Source: Flavobacterium sp. (lineage in GTDB: Bacteria; Bacteroidota; Bacteroidia; Flavobacteriales; Flavobacteriaceae). From it: a stretch of 64,000 nucleotides of DNA. Of the stretch, positions 45,299 to 54,430 are shown one piece after another. The position numbers and the translations under genes were made by a program. The number at the start of each line of letters is the position of its first letter. Positions within the stretch are counted from its first letter, which is position 1. Below the pieces are notes generated by a model. That model did not search any database. It was not told where the DNA came from and saw only the letters and a list, made by a program, of their open reading frames with translations. The DNA lies in assembly GCF_017744675.1 (NCBI RefSeq), contig NZ_JAGIAV010000006.1, positions 124,001 to 188,000 on the forward strand, in the 5' to 3' direction.

Positions 45299-46588
45299 AT
45301 GAAAAAAAGAGTATCATTTTATCTTCCCATTACTTTAGTAGTCACTTTATTGGTAAGTTGCAAAGTTTCTCAGAATAAGTCAGAAAAAACGATTGTTTTA
45401 AAAAACAGCAGTTCTCTAGCGCTTTCGCAAAAGGCATTTTCTATAAAAAGAGAGAATATTGGCGAAAGCAATATAAAAGGAGATTTTCCGATTTTGCTGT
45501 TTAAAACAGATACAATTCCAGCACAGACAAATGATCTTAACGGTGACGGAAAATGGGACGAACTTTTTTTTACTGCCGATTTCCAGCCTAAAGAAGAGAA
45601 AATAGTGCAATTAAAATGGTCAAATACAGATCCTAAATTTACAGTAAAGACCAGTGTTCGTTTTGGGAAAAGAGAAGGAAAGAATCTTCCTGTTCATCCT
45701 GATACGCAAGAAATTTTAATGGCAGATCAAGTTCATAAAAAATTAGGTTACCAAAAATACCAAACTGATGGACCAACTTGGGAAAATGACAAAGTTGGCT
45801 TTAGACACTATTTGGACGGAAGAAATTCTAAGGATGTTTTTGGAAAGAAACTACCGGGCATAACTCCAGAAAATGTGGGTATAAATAGCAAAGGAGCAGT
45901 CGAAGATAACTATCATGTCATGTACGATTGGGGACGAGATATTTTTCCGGTTGGAAATTCTGTTGGGTTAGGAGGTTATGCTTTATTAATCGATAATAAA
46001 ATAAATAGACTTGGAATTCTAGGAAACGACACGATCAATACTATTGAAAGGACGACTTTTAAGATTGTTGCAGAAGGTCCTGTAAATTCCGTTTTAAGTT
46101 ACCACTACCAAAATTGGAATGCTTCTGGAAACCTTTATCAAGTGCAGGAAACTACTTCGATTTGGCCAGGAATGTATGGCTATAAAAATACAGTTTCGAT
46201 AGATGGTATTAAAGGAAAAGAAACTTTTCTGGCTGCGATTTCTAATTTAAACAATAAGAATCCGCTTCAGGTTATTAAAGCTGGAGATTGGATTTGCTTG
46301 ATTCAGCATGATTATCTGACTTATGAGCGCCAATGGATTTTAGGAACAGCAATTTTAGTTCCGGCAAACATATATCAAGGCTGCATTGAAGCTCCTAAAA
46401 CAGGACAGCTGACCGATTCGTATTTGGCAAAATTAAAAGTAGATAACAAAAAAGAAATTAGCTATTATGCAATTGCAGCTTGGGAGTTGAGCGTAGATAA
46501 AGGTTTCAATGATTCGGCTTTTTTTACCAATTATGTGACCAATTTAGCCAAACAGCTTTCTGCGAAAGTTAAAGTCGAAATTAAATAG
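45299..46588 (+). CDS. DUF4861 family lipoprotein (long form)
   Basis: Lipoprotein of 429 residues (signal MKKRVSFYLPITLVVTLL, then VSC). An N-terminal region of about 120 residues, including a calcium-type loop TNDLNGDGKWDELFFTADF, precedes the DUF4861 core with DGPTWENDKVGFRHYLDGRN, DVFGKKLPG, YHVMYDWGRDIFPVG and VGLGGYAL. Paralogue of the protein at 30940. It stands alone, about 5.5 kb beyond the pectin operon. Pectin-related role inferred from the paralogue. Confidence 0.83.
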   Translation: MKKRVSFYLPITLVVTLLVSCKVSQNKSEKTIVLKNSSSLALSQKAFSIKRENIGESNIKGDFPILLFKTDTIPAQTNDLNGDGKWDELFFTADFQPKEEKIVQLKWSNTDPKFTVKTSVRFGKREGKNLPVHPDTQEILMADQVHKKLGYQKYQTDGPTWENDKVGFRHYLDGRNSKDVFGKKLPGITPENVGINSKGAVEDNYHVMYDWGRDIFPVGNSVGLGGYALLIDNKINRLGILGNDTINTIERTTFKIVAEGPVNSVLSYHYQNWNASGNLYQVQETTSIWPGMYGYKNTVSIDGIKGKETFLAAISNLNNKNPLQVIKAGDWICLIQHDYLTYERQWILGTAILVPANIYQGCIEAPKTGQLTDSYLAKLKVDNKKEISYYAIAAWELSVDKGFNDSAFFTNYVTNLAKQLSAKVKVEIK

Positions 46589-46954
46589 AAAATAGACGAA
46601 TTCATAATTTAATAGACATAGAGAATTTAAATCAAGCGATTTTACTTTACAAGTTTCTCAATTCTGTGGTTAAAATTGAGGAGTTTTAAGCAAACTGCTG
46701 AGGATTTTTTCCTTTTTAGAACGTGGTTTTTCTGTCAGAAATTAACAAATAGAAGTACTTTCAGACAACATTAGAAAAAAAATAATAGTAGGCAAAACTT
46801 TTCTACAAAGCTTTAAAACAGGTGTGGTAAAAACACTTTTGTTAATAAGTGTTTGATTGTTAATGTATTGTGTTTGTTGGGGATTTTAAAAAAATAGAAG
46901 TCAATTTATTGTAAAGGAATTGAATGAAAAACTGCATTAAATTTAACAGCAAAA
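46589..46954. other. Gene-free stretch before the histone H1-like gene
   Basis: AT-rich. One weak hairpin AAACACTT/AAGTGTTT at 46831-46854 without a T-run; no open frame or other signal recognised. Confidence 0.55.
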
Positions 46955-46987
46955 TTGTTGTAACTATCACACAAACTTTTATTTTTG
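46955..46987 (+). promoter_or_regulatory. Consensus promoter of the histone H1-like gene
   Basis: TTGTTG at 46955-46960, a 19-base spacer, and TATTTTTG at 46980-46987 match both halves of the Bacteroidota promoter. The ATG is 25 bases downstream. Confidence 0.8.
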
Positions 46988-47012
46988 TGGCTTAATTTAA
47001 CAATATATAAGC

Positions 47013-47189
47013 ATGAAAGATTTATTAGTAAAAATCAACGCCGAAATTGAAACATTCAAAGCTGAAGCTGAATCTTTGACTGAGAAAGGAATTAAAGCTG
47101 CTGGACCAAGAGCACGTAAATCAACTTTAGAAATTGAAAAACTTTTAAAAGAGTTCAGAAAAGTTTCTATCGAAGAATCAAAAAAATAA
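47013..47189 (+). CDS. Histone H1-like protein (Hc1-type)
   Basis: 58-residue protein read by eye: starts MKDLLVKINAEIETFKAEAE and ends with a Lys pair. It is rich in Lys and Glu and contains GIKAAGPRARKSTLEIEKLL, the pattern of the short histone H1-like Hc1 family of Bacteroidota, thought to bind DNA and shape the nucleoid. A consensus promoter stands upstream and a terminator 8 bases after the stop, so it is a single-gene unit likely expressed strongly. Confidence 0.85.
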   Translation: MKDLLVKINAEIETFKAEAESLTEKGIKAAGPRARKSTLEIEKLLKEFRKVSIEESKK

Positions 47190-47196
47190 TACAACT

Positions 47197-47225
47197 AAAC
47201 CCTGCTTTATAGCGGGGTTTTTTTA
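47197..47225 (+). terminator. Terminator of the histone H1-like gene
   Basis: AAACCCTGC pairs with GCGGGGTTT (one G-T pair) around a short loop, followed by a T-run. Confidence 0.85.
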
Positions 47226-47229
47226 TTTT

Positions 47230-47345
47230 ACCAAAGTGCAAAGTACAAAGTACAAAGTACAAAGAATATAACTTATAAGAGCAAAGTTTAAGACAAAGAG
47301 AAAAAAACTTAGAACCTTAGCATCTTAGAATCTCAGCATCTTAAA
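47230..47345. repeat. CAAAGTACAAAG and CTTAGCATCTTAGAA words
   Basis: AGTACAAAGTACAAAG tandem followed by TTAGAACCTTAGCATCTTAG and CTCAGCATCTTAAAA, between convergent genes. Confidence 0.7.
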
Positions 47346-47351
47346 AAAAAA

Positions 47352-48107
47352 CTATATCCACTTCAATTTTGTAGCAATTGAGCAGGCTTCGGCCGTATTG
47401 CTAACTTTCATTTTCTCAAGAATATTTTGTCGATGTCGGCTAACAGTATTAACGCTAATAAATAGGAGAGATGCGATTTCTTTGCTTTGTTTGCCTGCTT
47501 GAAGCATTTTAAGAATTTCTTTTTCCCTTACCGAAAGAAAAAACTCATTCTCTTTTTCGTTTTGTTTAATAATATTTCCAGTTGCAGTATTTAGAATTGC
47601 ACCTTCATATTGCTGTGCCAGAGAAAAATCAAAATTATAAAGGCAAAGCGCTAATTCTACATCTTGATAGTCATTTGAAAAATAAAACATTTTGTGCAGT
47701 AAAGATTTTGTAGCTGTTTTATCGTTCATTCTTAGTTTGCTAATGACACAAAAGTCTTTTCTGTCTTCTACTGGAATTGTTTTTATAAACTGAAAAAAAT
47801 GAAGTTCTAAAAGATATTTCTGCAATACATCATCAGGATTTAATTTGCCAAAAAGTTCTTCTTCCCAAATACTTTCAATTTCTTGAATCTGATCTTTTTT
47901 AAAAATAGCAAGCTCATCTGCAATTTTGCCTGAGTATATATAGCTTTTATTGTTATATAAATCGCTTAGAACAGCAATGCCGTTTTCTAAATGGGCAAAA
48001 TTTTGAGCAATTTCTTGGCATGTTTTTAAGACTTGCTTATTATTTAAGTTTCCCGAGTTTTTTTGCTCCAGAAGCTTTTTGCTCAAATCATCTTTTATGT
48101 CTTTCAT
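47352..48107 (-). CDS. LuxR-family transcriptional regulator
   Basis: Cytoplasmic regulator of 251 residues. The C-terminal GerE/LuxR helix-turn-helix (LSVREKEILKMLQAGKQSKE, then IASLLFISVNTVSRHRQNIL) is clear. The N-terminal 180 residues have a helical/PAS-like sensory region with no receiver signature. Gene faces the serine hydrolase divergently. Target unknown. Confidence 0.9.
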   Translation of the reverse strand: MKDIKDDLSKKLLEQKNSGNLNNKQVLKTCQEIAQNFAHLENGIAVLSDLYNNKSYIYSGKIADELAIFKKDQIQEIESIWEEELFGKLNPDDVLQKYLLELHFFQFIKTIPVEDRKDFCVISKLRMNDKTATKSLLHKMFYFSNDYQDVELALCLYNFDFSLAQQYEGAILNTATGNIIKQNEKENEFFLSVREKEILKMLQAGKQSKEIASLLFISVNTVSRHRQNILEKMKVSNTAEACSIATKLKWI

Positions 48108-48325
48108 AAAAATGGTTATTTATAAGTATTGTCTTGTGCTTTTATGGCGAATATATTTGTATGGTTATATGGACTGAAATATAATAAAAAATGGGATTTA
48201 AAATCATTATAAAATTCTTGATCATTTTACTTGACTTATTATCAAGCTGTTTTGCATAAAATGAATGCATAAAGAAGTTTGATAAAAGCAGGAGTAGCTT
48301 AATAATTGTTGAATAAACGTAAACT

Positions 48326-49507
48326 ATGAAAAACCTACTTTTAATTATTTTTTTGATTAGTGCCATCTCTGCTCAAGGACAAAATTCTATTATAAAAAGG
48401 CTTGATGGAAGCACAATCTCGTCAGATAGTTTGACAAATGCAATCGAAAGTCTCATAAGTAAAGCAGATGTAAAAGGATTGGCTATAACGGTTTTTAATG
48501 CTAAAAAACCTGTTTACATGAAAACTTTTGGCTATAGCAATGTCGAAGCCAAGAAGAAGTTAGAATTGCAGACCAATCTTTATGGAGCTTCTTTAAGTAA
48601 AGCTGTTTTTGCAGTTTTGGTGATGAAATTGGTAGAAGAGGGTGTAATAAGTTTAGATAAACCGCTTCAAGATTATCTTCTTAAACCTATTTACGAATAT
48701 GATTTTAAAGTCTGGCACGAAGATTTTAAAGAATTAAAGTCCTATCCAGAATATAAAAAAATTACGGCGAGAATGTGTTTAGACCACACTTCGGGATTAC
48801 CTAATTGGCGCTGGTTTGAATCTGACGAAAAACTGAAGATTAAGTTCGAACCAGGAACAAGATACAGCTATTCTGGCGAAGGGTTAACTTACCTTCAGGT
48901 TGTGTTAGAAAAAATTACAGGCAAGACTTTGGAAGAAATGGCACAGGAAAAGATTTTCAGGCCACTTGGCATGACTGCGTCGAGTTATAAATGGCAGGAA
49001 AAATTTGAAAAAGATTTTGCTTACGGATATGATAATGACGGTAAGATTCAGGAAAAAGACAAAGATAATGCCCCAAGAGGAGCGGGAACACTAGAAACTA
49101 CTATAGAAGATTATAGTAAGTTTATAACGGCAGTTTTGAACAAAAAAATACTAAGTGCTAAATCGTATAAAGAAATGTTTAGTCCGCAGATTCGTATTCG
49201 TTCTAAAAATCAATTTGGACCTGGAGCCTTAGAAGACGGAAATTGGAATGACAAAACCGAGCTTTCTTATGGTCTAGGTTGGGGATTGGTAAAAACACCT
49301 TATGGTTATGGTGCATTTAAAGAAGGTCAAGGCTCTGGATTTCAGCATTACGGAATTGTTTTCCAAGACAAGGGAATTGCAATGGTAATCATGTCAAATA
49401 GTTATCCAACAGGAAAAATAATTAAGTATTTACTGGAAACAGGAATAAAAGACACTTTCACGCCATGGGAATGGGATCAATATATTCCGTATGATAAAAA
49501 CTTTTAA
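48326..49507 (+). CDS. Serine hydrolase, beta-lactamase class C fold
   Basis: Secreted hydrolase of 393 residues; signal peptide ends AQGQ near 20. It belongs to the beta-lactamase/penicillin-binding protein family: SxxK in GASLSKAVFAV near residue 90, YSYSGEG as the YxN-like element, and a C-terminal HYG box replacing KTG. MCLDHTSGLPNWRW and FRPLGMTAS are typical. Probably an esterase or peptidase; not evidence of antibiotic resistance. Confidence 0.9.
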   Translation: MKNLLLIIFLISAISAQGQNSIIKRLDGSTISSDSLTNAIESLISKADVKGLAITVFNAKKPVYMKTFGYSNVEAKKKLELQTNLYGASLSKAVFAVLVMKLVEEGVISLDKPLQDYLLKPIYEYDFKVWHEDFKELKSYPEYKKITARMCLDHTSGLPNWRWFESDEKLKIKFEPGTRYSYSGEGLTYLQVVLEKITGKTLEEMAQEKIFRPLGMTASSYKWQEKFEKDFAYGYDNDGKIQEKDKDNAPRGAGTLETTIEDYSKFITAVLNKKILSAKSYKEMFSPQIRIRSKNQFGPGALEDGNWNDKTELSYGLGWGLVKTPYGYGAFKEGQGSGFQHYGIVFQDKGIAMVIMSNSYPTGKIIKYLLETGIKDTFTPWEWDQYIPYDKNF

Positions 49508-49606
49508 GCTTCTAAGATGCTAAGCTCCTAAGCTTCTAAGTTTGTTTACCTTAGTGTTCAGAAGCTTAAAAAACTTAGAACCTTAGCATCTTAGAACCTC
49601 AGAACC
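49508..49606. repeat. Inverted CTTCTAAGATGCTAAG word repeats
   Basis: TTCTAAGATGCTAAGC words on the left face CTTAGCATCTTAGAACC on the right, giving an imperfect hairpin between the convergent hydrolase and GntR genes. It could act as a bidirectional terminator. Confidence 0.7.
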
Positions 49607-50653
49607 TTAGATAGAATTTCTATCAATAAAATTAAAAGGAACTTTTACCTGACCTCTTTCTTTATTCAAGATCATTCTCGCGGCGGTTTCTCCCATTACA
49701 TTAAAATCGGTAGACATTACGGTAATGCCTAGCAAATCTTTTAAAGGAGTATCGTTGTATGAAATGACGCCAATATCTTTTCCTAAAACAAATTCTTCAT
49801 CACGAATCTGCTTTACTAAATTCACCAAATCAGATTCTTCAATAGTAATAAATAAATCTCCTTTTTTAAGGATCATATCATCGTAAACTTCACTCAGAAT
49901 TTCAAAATTGATTTCGTGTTCAACGCAGAATTTTCTGAATCCGTGTAGAATTCGTCTCGGATAAGGATAAACCGCTTTGTCTGGATAAACCAGAATCAAA
50001 CGCTTGTATTTTGATATTTTAGAAAGGCCTTCAATTAGCGCATTATAAATATCATTTTCAAAATCCTGATAAATTTTGATTACATCATCACCAGTTCCTA
50101 ATTTGATATTGTCTAAAACAACCAGCTTTTCTTGCGGGATATTTTTAATGGCATTTACAACATTATCCGTAAAACTTAAGTGCTTCAGTTCATCTGTTTT
50201 AAAATGTGTTGTGATAACATAATAATCGTAAGCTCCTTCAAACTTATCTAAGATATTTAAAAACAGCGTTTCGTCACAGTGGTAAATTTGAAGATCTACA
50301 TGTGCATTGGCTCCCAAAGTATCAATAAACGAACTGTAGGTTTTCATTTTGTACGAACTCAGTTTGTTGGTTAAGAACAAAATATTAACCTTAGATTCTA
50401 GCTTAGTTCGGGTAATATAATACCCTTTTCCTCTAATAGAAGAAATGATTTTTCGCTCTTTTAAAATATTATACGCTTTTTCAACAGTATCGCGCGACAT
50501 GTAGAACTCTTCGCTAAAACTGTTGATAGATGGAATTTTTTGATTGATTTTTAAATTTCCGTTGGCGATGTTCTGCAGAATAGAGTCAACAATTTGTTTG
50601 TATTTGGGAACTCGAGAATCTTCGTCTATTTTAATAAATTTAATCATGTTCAT
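49607..50653 (-). CDS. GntR-family regulator of rhamnose genes
   Basis: Regulator of 348 residues. The N-terminal winged helix (about 1-70: YKQIVDSILQNIANGNLKIN, then FYMSRDTVEKAYNILKERK) is GntR-type. The C-terminal 270 residues resemble a LacI-type periplasmic binding sensor (YVITTHF, GDVIKIYQDF, DIGVISYNDTPL). It is divergent from rhaT, with palindromes between them. Rhamnose or rhamnulose is a likely effector from the neighbours. Confidence 0.88.
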   Translation of the reverse strand: MNMIKFIKIDEDSRVPKYKQIVDSILQNIANGNLKINQKIPSINSFSEEFYMSRDTVEKAYNILKERKIISSIRGKGYYITRTKLESKVNILFLTNKLSSYKMKTYSSFIDTLGANAHVDLQIYHCDETLFLNILDKFEGAYDYYVITTHFKTDELKHLSFTDNVVNAIKNIPQEKLVVLDNIKLGTGDDVIKIYQDFENDIYNALIEGLSKISKYKRLILVYPDKAVYPYPRRILHGFRKFCVEHEINFEILSEVYDDMILKKGDLFITIEESDLVNLVKQIRDEEFVLGKDIGVISYNDTPLKDLLGITVMSTDFNVMGETAARMILNKERGQVKVPFNFIDRNSI

Positions 50654-50719
50654 TGTGAGGAAATTTATCTCGCCCTTCAGCGAAACTCATTTTTAATCTA
50701 ACTAACTAAAAAAATCTCT

Positions 50720-50746
50720 TCTGTATAAAAGAATCTGTTATACAGA
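50720..50746. promoter_or_regulatory. Palindromic operator candidate for the GntR regulator
   Basis: TCTGTATAA (50720-50728) and its perfect complement TTATACAGA (50738-50746) are separated by 9 bases. The right part is itself a palindrome, TCTGTTATACAGA (50734-50746). It lies 67 bases upstream of the GntR start. Confidence 0.6.
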
Positions 50747-50839
50747 ATCATTTTAAGCACGAAAAAGAGAATTTGACAAGGCTTGTAATCTTTTTTTTAT
50801 GATTTGCAAATTTTAACCCTAATGCAGAATCAATAATTA

Positions 50840-50853
50840 CGAAATCGATTGCT
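50840..50853 (-). promoter_or_regulatory. Weak match to the LacI-type operator
   Basis: Minus strand reads AGCAATCGATTTCG, matching TGCAATCGATTACA at 11 of 14 positions, just upstream of a -7 match for rhaT. Confidence 0.35.
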
Positions 50854-50866
50854 AAAATAGCCATTT

Positions 50867-50874
50867 TAAATTTG
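50867..50874 (+). promoter_or_regulatory. Possible -7 element of rhaT
   Basis: TAAATTTG matches TAnnTTTG; it would give an untranslated leader of about 150 bases. The -33 box is unclear. The rest of the 50654-51033 gap is AT-rich with no other signal seen. Confidence 0.4.
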
Positions 50875-51033
50875 TTTACCCAATAATTACAGGTCGTTAT
50901 TTCTAATAATCTTTAGTTTTAACAAAAAATATAAAATATGTAAAGGATAGTACAGGACAGTTTTGTTTTTGACATTCTCTTATTTTACAAAACCAAATTA
51001 CTATCTAACAAACCAAAAACTAAAATTTATTAA

Positions 51034-52083
51034 ATGGAATCATTATTAGGAATCATTTTTCATTCTATCGGAGGATTTTCTTCGGGTAGTTTTTATATGC
51101 CTTTTAAGAAAGTGAAGGACTGGGCTTGGGAAAGCTACTGGCTCGTAGGAGGATTTTTCTCTTGGCTGATTGTGCCGCCAATTGCAGCTTACTTAACGAT
51201 TCCAAATTTTACTGAAATTATTGCAGCAGCTTCTCCATCAATAAAAACCTTCACATTTACAATGGGGCTAATCTGGGGAATTGGCGGTTTGACCTATGGT
51301 CTGGGAGTTCGTTATTTAGGAATGTCTTTAGGGAATTCTATTACTTTAGGATTCTGCTCGGCATTTGGAGCTTTGGTTCCATCTATATATTATGATTTAG
51401 TTCCAACTGATGGGAAAATTTCATTCTCTCATATGCTTTCTAATCCTGGCGGACAGCTTGTTTTATTAGGAGTTGTAGTGTATCTGGTTGGAATTGCCAT
51501 TTCTGGGAAAGCAGGAATGCTGAAAGAGAAAGATTTTGCAACTGGTCATGAAGATAAGGATAAAGACTTCAATCTGGTAAAAGGTTTGATTGTAGCGGTG
51601 ATTTCAGGAATTTTAAGTTCGTTTTTTAATTATGGAATCGAAGCTGGAAAATCGATGGCAGAACATGCTGTAGTAAATGGTGCAAATCCGTTGTTTCAAA
51701 ATAATGTGACTTATGTTGTCTTGTTATGGGGAGGACTTACAACCAATTTCATCTGGTGTCTTTATTTGAATTTTAAAAATAAATCAATTAAAAATTATAC
51801 CGACAAATCTACGCCAATAACTAAAAACGTTTTGTTTTCTGCTCTTGCTGGAACCATGTGGTTTTTACAGTTTTTCTTTTATGGAATGGGAGAAAGCAAA
51901 TTAGGAAATGGAGCCAGTTCGTGGATTCTGCACATGGCAACCATTATTCTAACAGCAAATTTTTGGGGATTTTACCTAAAAGAATGGACGGGAGTTTCTA
52001 AGAAAACATTAAGAACTTTTTTCTGGGGAATTGGGCTTATTATGCTAGCAATCATCTTGGTAGGAATTGGGAACTCATTATAA
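51034..52083 (+). CDS. rhaT: L-rhamnose/proton symporter
   Basis: Inner-membrane transporter of 349 residues with about ten hydrophobic segments. Family motifs: GGFSSGSFYMPFKKVKDWAW at residues 13-32, GLIWGIGGLTYGLGVRYLGM and SLGNSITLGFCSAFGALVP. RhaT-type carriers import L-rhamnose with protons. First gene of the rhamnose operon, 30 bases before the aldolase fusion. Confidence 0.95.
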   Translation: MESLLGIIFHSIGGFSSGSFYMPFKKVKDWAWESYWLVGGFFSWLIVPPIAAYLTIPNFTEIIAAASPSIKTFTFTMGLIWGIGGLTYGLGVRYLGMSLGNSITLGFCSAFGALVPSIYYDLVPTDGKISFSHMLSNPGGQLVLLGVVVYLVGIAISGKAGMLKEKDFATGHEDKDKDFNLVKGLIVAVISGILSSFFNYGIEAGKSMAEHAVVNGANPLFQNNVTYVVLLWGGLTTNFIWCLYLNFKNKSIKNYTDKSTPITKNVLFSALAGTMWFLQFFFYGMGESKLGNGASSWILHMATIILTANFWGFYLKEWTGVSKKTLRTFFWGIGLIMLAIILVGIGNSL

Positions 52084-52113
52084 ATAATTACAAGAAATAA
52101 TCTAAAATACTAT

Positions 52114-54258
52114 ATGTCGAATACAAACACAATTAATAATATGAATTTTAAGCATGTAAGCTACCTTTGGGATGAAGCTAAGGCAGCAGCACTAGCAGGT
52201 GATGAAGTAGCGCTTTTTATTTATCGTTCTAACTTGTTAGGAGCTGATTTAAGATTGACCAATTACGGAGGAGGAAACACTTCTGTGAAAATTACAGATA
52301 AAGATCCTCTTACTGGAGCCTCTTCTGAAGTAATGTGGATTAAAGGTTCTGGCGGAGATATTGGAACGTTGACAAAATCAGGTTGTGCGGCTTTGTATTT
52401 GGACAGACTTCGTAATCTTGAAAATGTTTACAGAGGCATTGAGTTTGAAGATGAAATGGTAGAATTATTCAACCACTGTATTTTCGATTTAGCGTCAAAA
52501 GCGCCTTCTATCGATACGCCTTTGCATGGTTTTCTTCCATTCAAACATATCGATCACTTGCATCCAGATGCAGCAATTGCGATCGCTGCAGCGAAAGATG
52601 GAAAGAAAATTACAGAAGAATTATTCAACGGAGAAATCGGCTGGGTAGGCTGGCAGCGTCCAGGATTTGATCTTGGCCTTCAATTGAGAGCTTGTCTAGA
52701 AGAAGCAGAAAAAAACGGTAAAAAACTGCGCGGTATCATGTTAGGTTCTCATGGTTTATTTACTTGGGGAGACACTGCATTTGACAGTTACATTAATACA
52801 TTGGAAGTAATCGAGAAATGTGCTTCTTATTTAGAAGATAACTACGGAAAAAAACGTCCCGTTTTTGGAGGAAAGAAAATCGACAGTCTTTCAGAAGCAG
52901 ACCGTAAATTGAAAGCGGCAAAAGTAGCTCCAATTTTAAGAGGCTTCTGTTCGTCAGAACGCCAAATGATTGGGCACTACACAGATGATGCAAGAGTTTT
53001 AGAATTCATTAATTCTAATGATCTTTCAAAATTAGCTCCATTAGGAACTTCATGTCCAGATCACTTTTTGAGAACTAAAATCAGCCCGTTGGTTTTAGAA
53101 TTAGATCCAAACGAAGATTTATCTGATGTTGCGGCTGTAAAAGCAAAATTAGCGCCAGCTTTTGAAGCTTACCGTGCTATGTACAAAGACTATTACAATG
53201 CATGTAAAAAATCAAATTCACCAGCAATGCGTGACCCAAACCCAGTGGTTATTTTATATCCTGGAGTTGGTATGTTCACCTTTGCTAAAGACAAAACAAT
53301 GGCACGTTTAGCATCTGAATATTACATCAATGCAGTAAACGTAATGAAAGGTGCAGAAGCAGTTTCAGAATATACTTCTTTACCGCATCAAGAAGCTTTT
53401 GATATTGAATATTGGTTATTAGAAGAAGCAAAATTACAGCGTATGCCAAAACCAAAAGCATTGTCTGGAAGAGTGGCTTTAATCACGGGTTCTGGAGGCG
53501 GAATTGGAAAAGCTATCGCTAAAAAATTCGCTCAAGAAGGCGCCTGTGTTGTTTTGAATGATATTAACGAAGAGCGTTTAGAAGGCGCTGCAGCAGAGTT
53601 TGTAAAAGCATTTGGTAAAGATGCGGTTTCGAGCACATTATTGAATGTTACGGATGAAGTAAGTACAGAAAAAGCATTAGACGAAGCTTCTTTAGCTTTT
53701 GGAGGTGTTGACATTATTGTAAACAATGCTGGAATCAGTATTTCAAAATCTATCGCAGAACACACTTTAGAAGAGTGGGACAGATTGTACGATATCTTGG
53801 TTAAAGGACAATTTATTGTTTCTAAAGCCGGAATCGAAGTAATGCGCAAACAAGGTTTTGGAGGTGATATTGTAAATATCGTTTCTAAAAATGCTGTGGT
53901 TGCTGGTCCGAACAATCCGGGTTACGGTTCGGCAAAAGCAGCTCAAGCGCACCTAACACGTCTTATGGCTGCAGAACTTGGTGCAGATAAAATTCGTGTC
54001 AATACAGTAAATCCTGATGCTGTAATTTCAGATTCAAATATTTGGTCTGGAGGATGGGCAGAAGGTCGTGCAAAAGCATACGGAATTACAGTTGAAGAAC
54101 TTCCGGCTTACTATGCAAAACGTACGCTATTAAATGAAATCATATTGCCCGATGATATCGCAAATGCTTGTTATGCTTTTGTTGGAGGTTTACTTGATAA
54201 ATCTACAGGAAACGCTTTAAACGTAGACGGCGGCGTTGCCATGGGCTTTTATAGATAA
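52114..54258 (+). CDS. Bifunctional rhamnulose-1-phosphate aldolase/lactaldehyde dehydrogenase
   Basis: 714 residues, two domains. The N-terminal class II aldolase part (about 25-430) has TNYGGGNTSVK, MWIKGSGGDIGT, the zinc-binding HLHPDAAI and GSHGLFTWGD. The C-terminal SDR part (about 447-714) has GSGGGIGKAIA, NNAGIS, Ser in VSKNAVV and YGSAKAAQ. Matches the RhaEW-type enzyme, which cleaves rhamnulose-1-phosphate to DHAP and L-lactaldehyde and oxidises the latter. Between rhaT and the isomerase; a terminator follows. Confidence 0.93.
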   Translation: MSNTNTINNMNFKHVSYLWDEAKAAALAGDEVALFIYRSNLLGADLRLTNYGGGNTSVKITDKDPLTGASSEVMWIKGSGGDIGTLTKSGCAALYLDRLRNLENVYRGIEFEDEMVELFNHCIFDLASKAPSIDTPLHGFLPFKHIDHLHPDAAIAIAAAKDGKKITEELFNGEIGWVGWQRPGFDLGLQLRACLEEAEKNGKKLRGIMLGSHGLFTWGDTAFDSYINTLEVIEKCASYLEDNYGKKRPVFGGKKIDSLSEADRKLKAAKVAPILRGFCSSERQMIGHYTDDARVLEFINSNDLSKLAPLGTSCPDHFLRTKISPLVLELDPNEDLSDVAAVKAKLAPAFEAYRAMYKDYYNACKKSNSPAMRDPNPVVILYPGVGMFTFAKDKTMARLASEYYINAVNVMKGAEAVSEYTSLPHQEAFDIEYWLLEEAKLQRMPKPKALSGRVALITGSGGGIGKAIAKKFAQEGACVVLNDINEERLEGAAAEFVKAFGKDAVSSTLLNVTDEVSTEKALDEASLAFGGVDIIVNNAGISISKSIAEHTLEEWDRLYDILVKGQFIVSKAGIEVMRKQGFGGDIVNIVSKNAVVAGPNNPGYGSAKAAQAHLTRLMAAELGADKIRVNTVNPDAVISDSNIWSGGWAEGRAKAYGITVEELPAYYAKRTLLNEIILPDDIANACYAFVGGLLDKSTGNALNVDGGVAMGFYR

Positions 54259-54312
54259 AGATTGTTTAGGTTTTTATATAAGTTTGTTTAAGCAAAAGTG
54301 GTTTTTTGTGGT

Positions 54313-54348
54313 CTAGCGTTCGAATTCTTTCGAACGTTAGATTTTTTT
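54313..54348 (+). terminator. Terminator after the aldolase/dehydrogenase gene
   Basis: CTAGCGTTCGAA (54313-54324) pairs with TTCGAACGTTAG (54329-54340, one G-T pair), followed by A and seven T. Confidence 0.88.
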
Positions 54349-54430
54349 AGCATATAACATTCGCTTTAAGCAAAGAAAACGTAACAAAAAAGTGAAGTAA
54401 AACCAGAGTACAGTATATAAGTTTAGAATA

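Noticed and set aside
48326..49507. Beta-lactamase resistance gene
   Set aside because: The class C fold is present but the third box is HYG rather than KTG and context is metabolic; esterase or peptidase is likelier.
53532..53915. 127-codon minus-strand frame in the aldolase/dehydrogenase gene
   Set aside because: Antisense of the SDR domain with its conserved motifs; no independent start signal.
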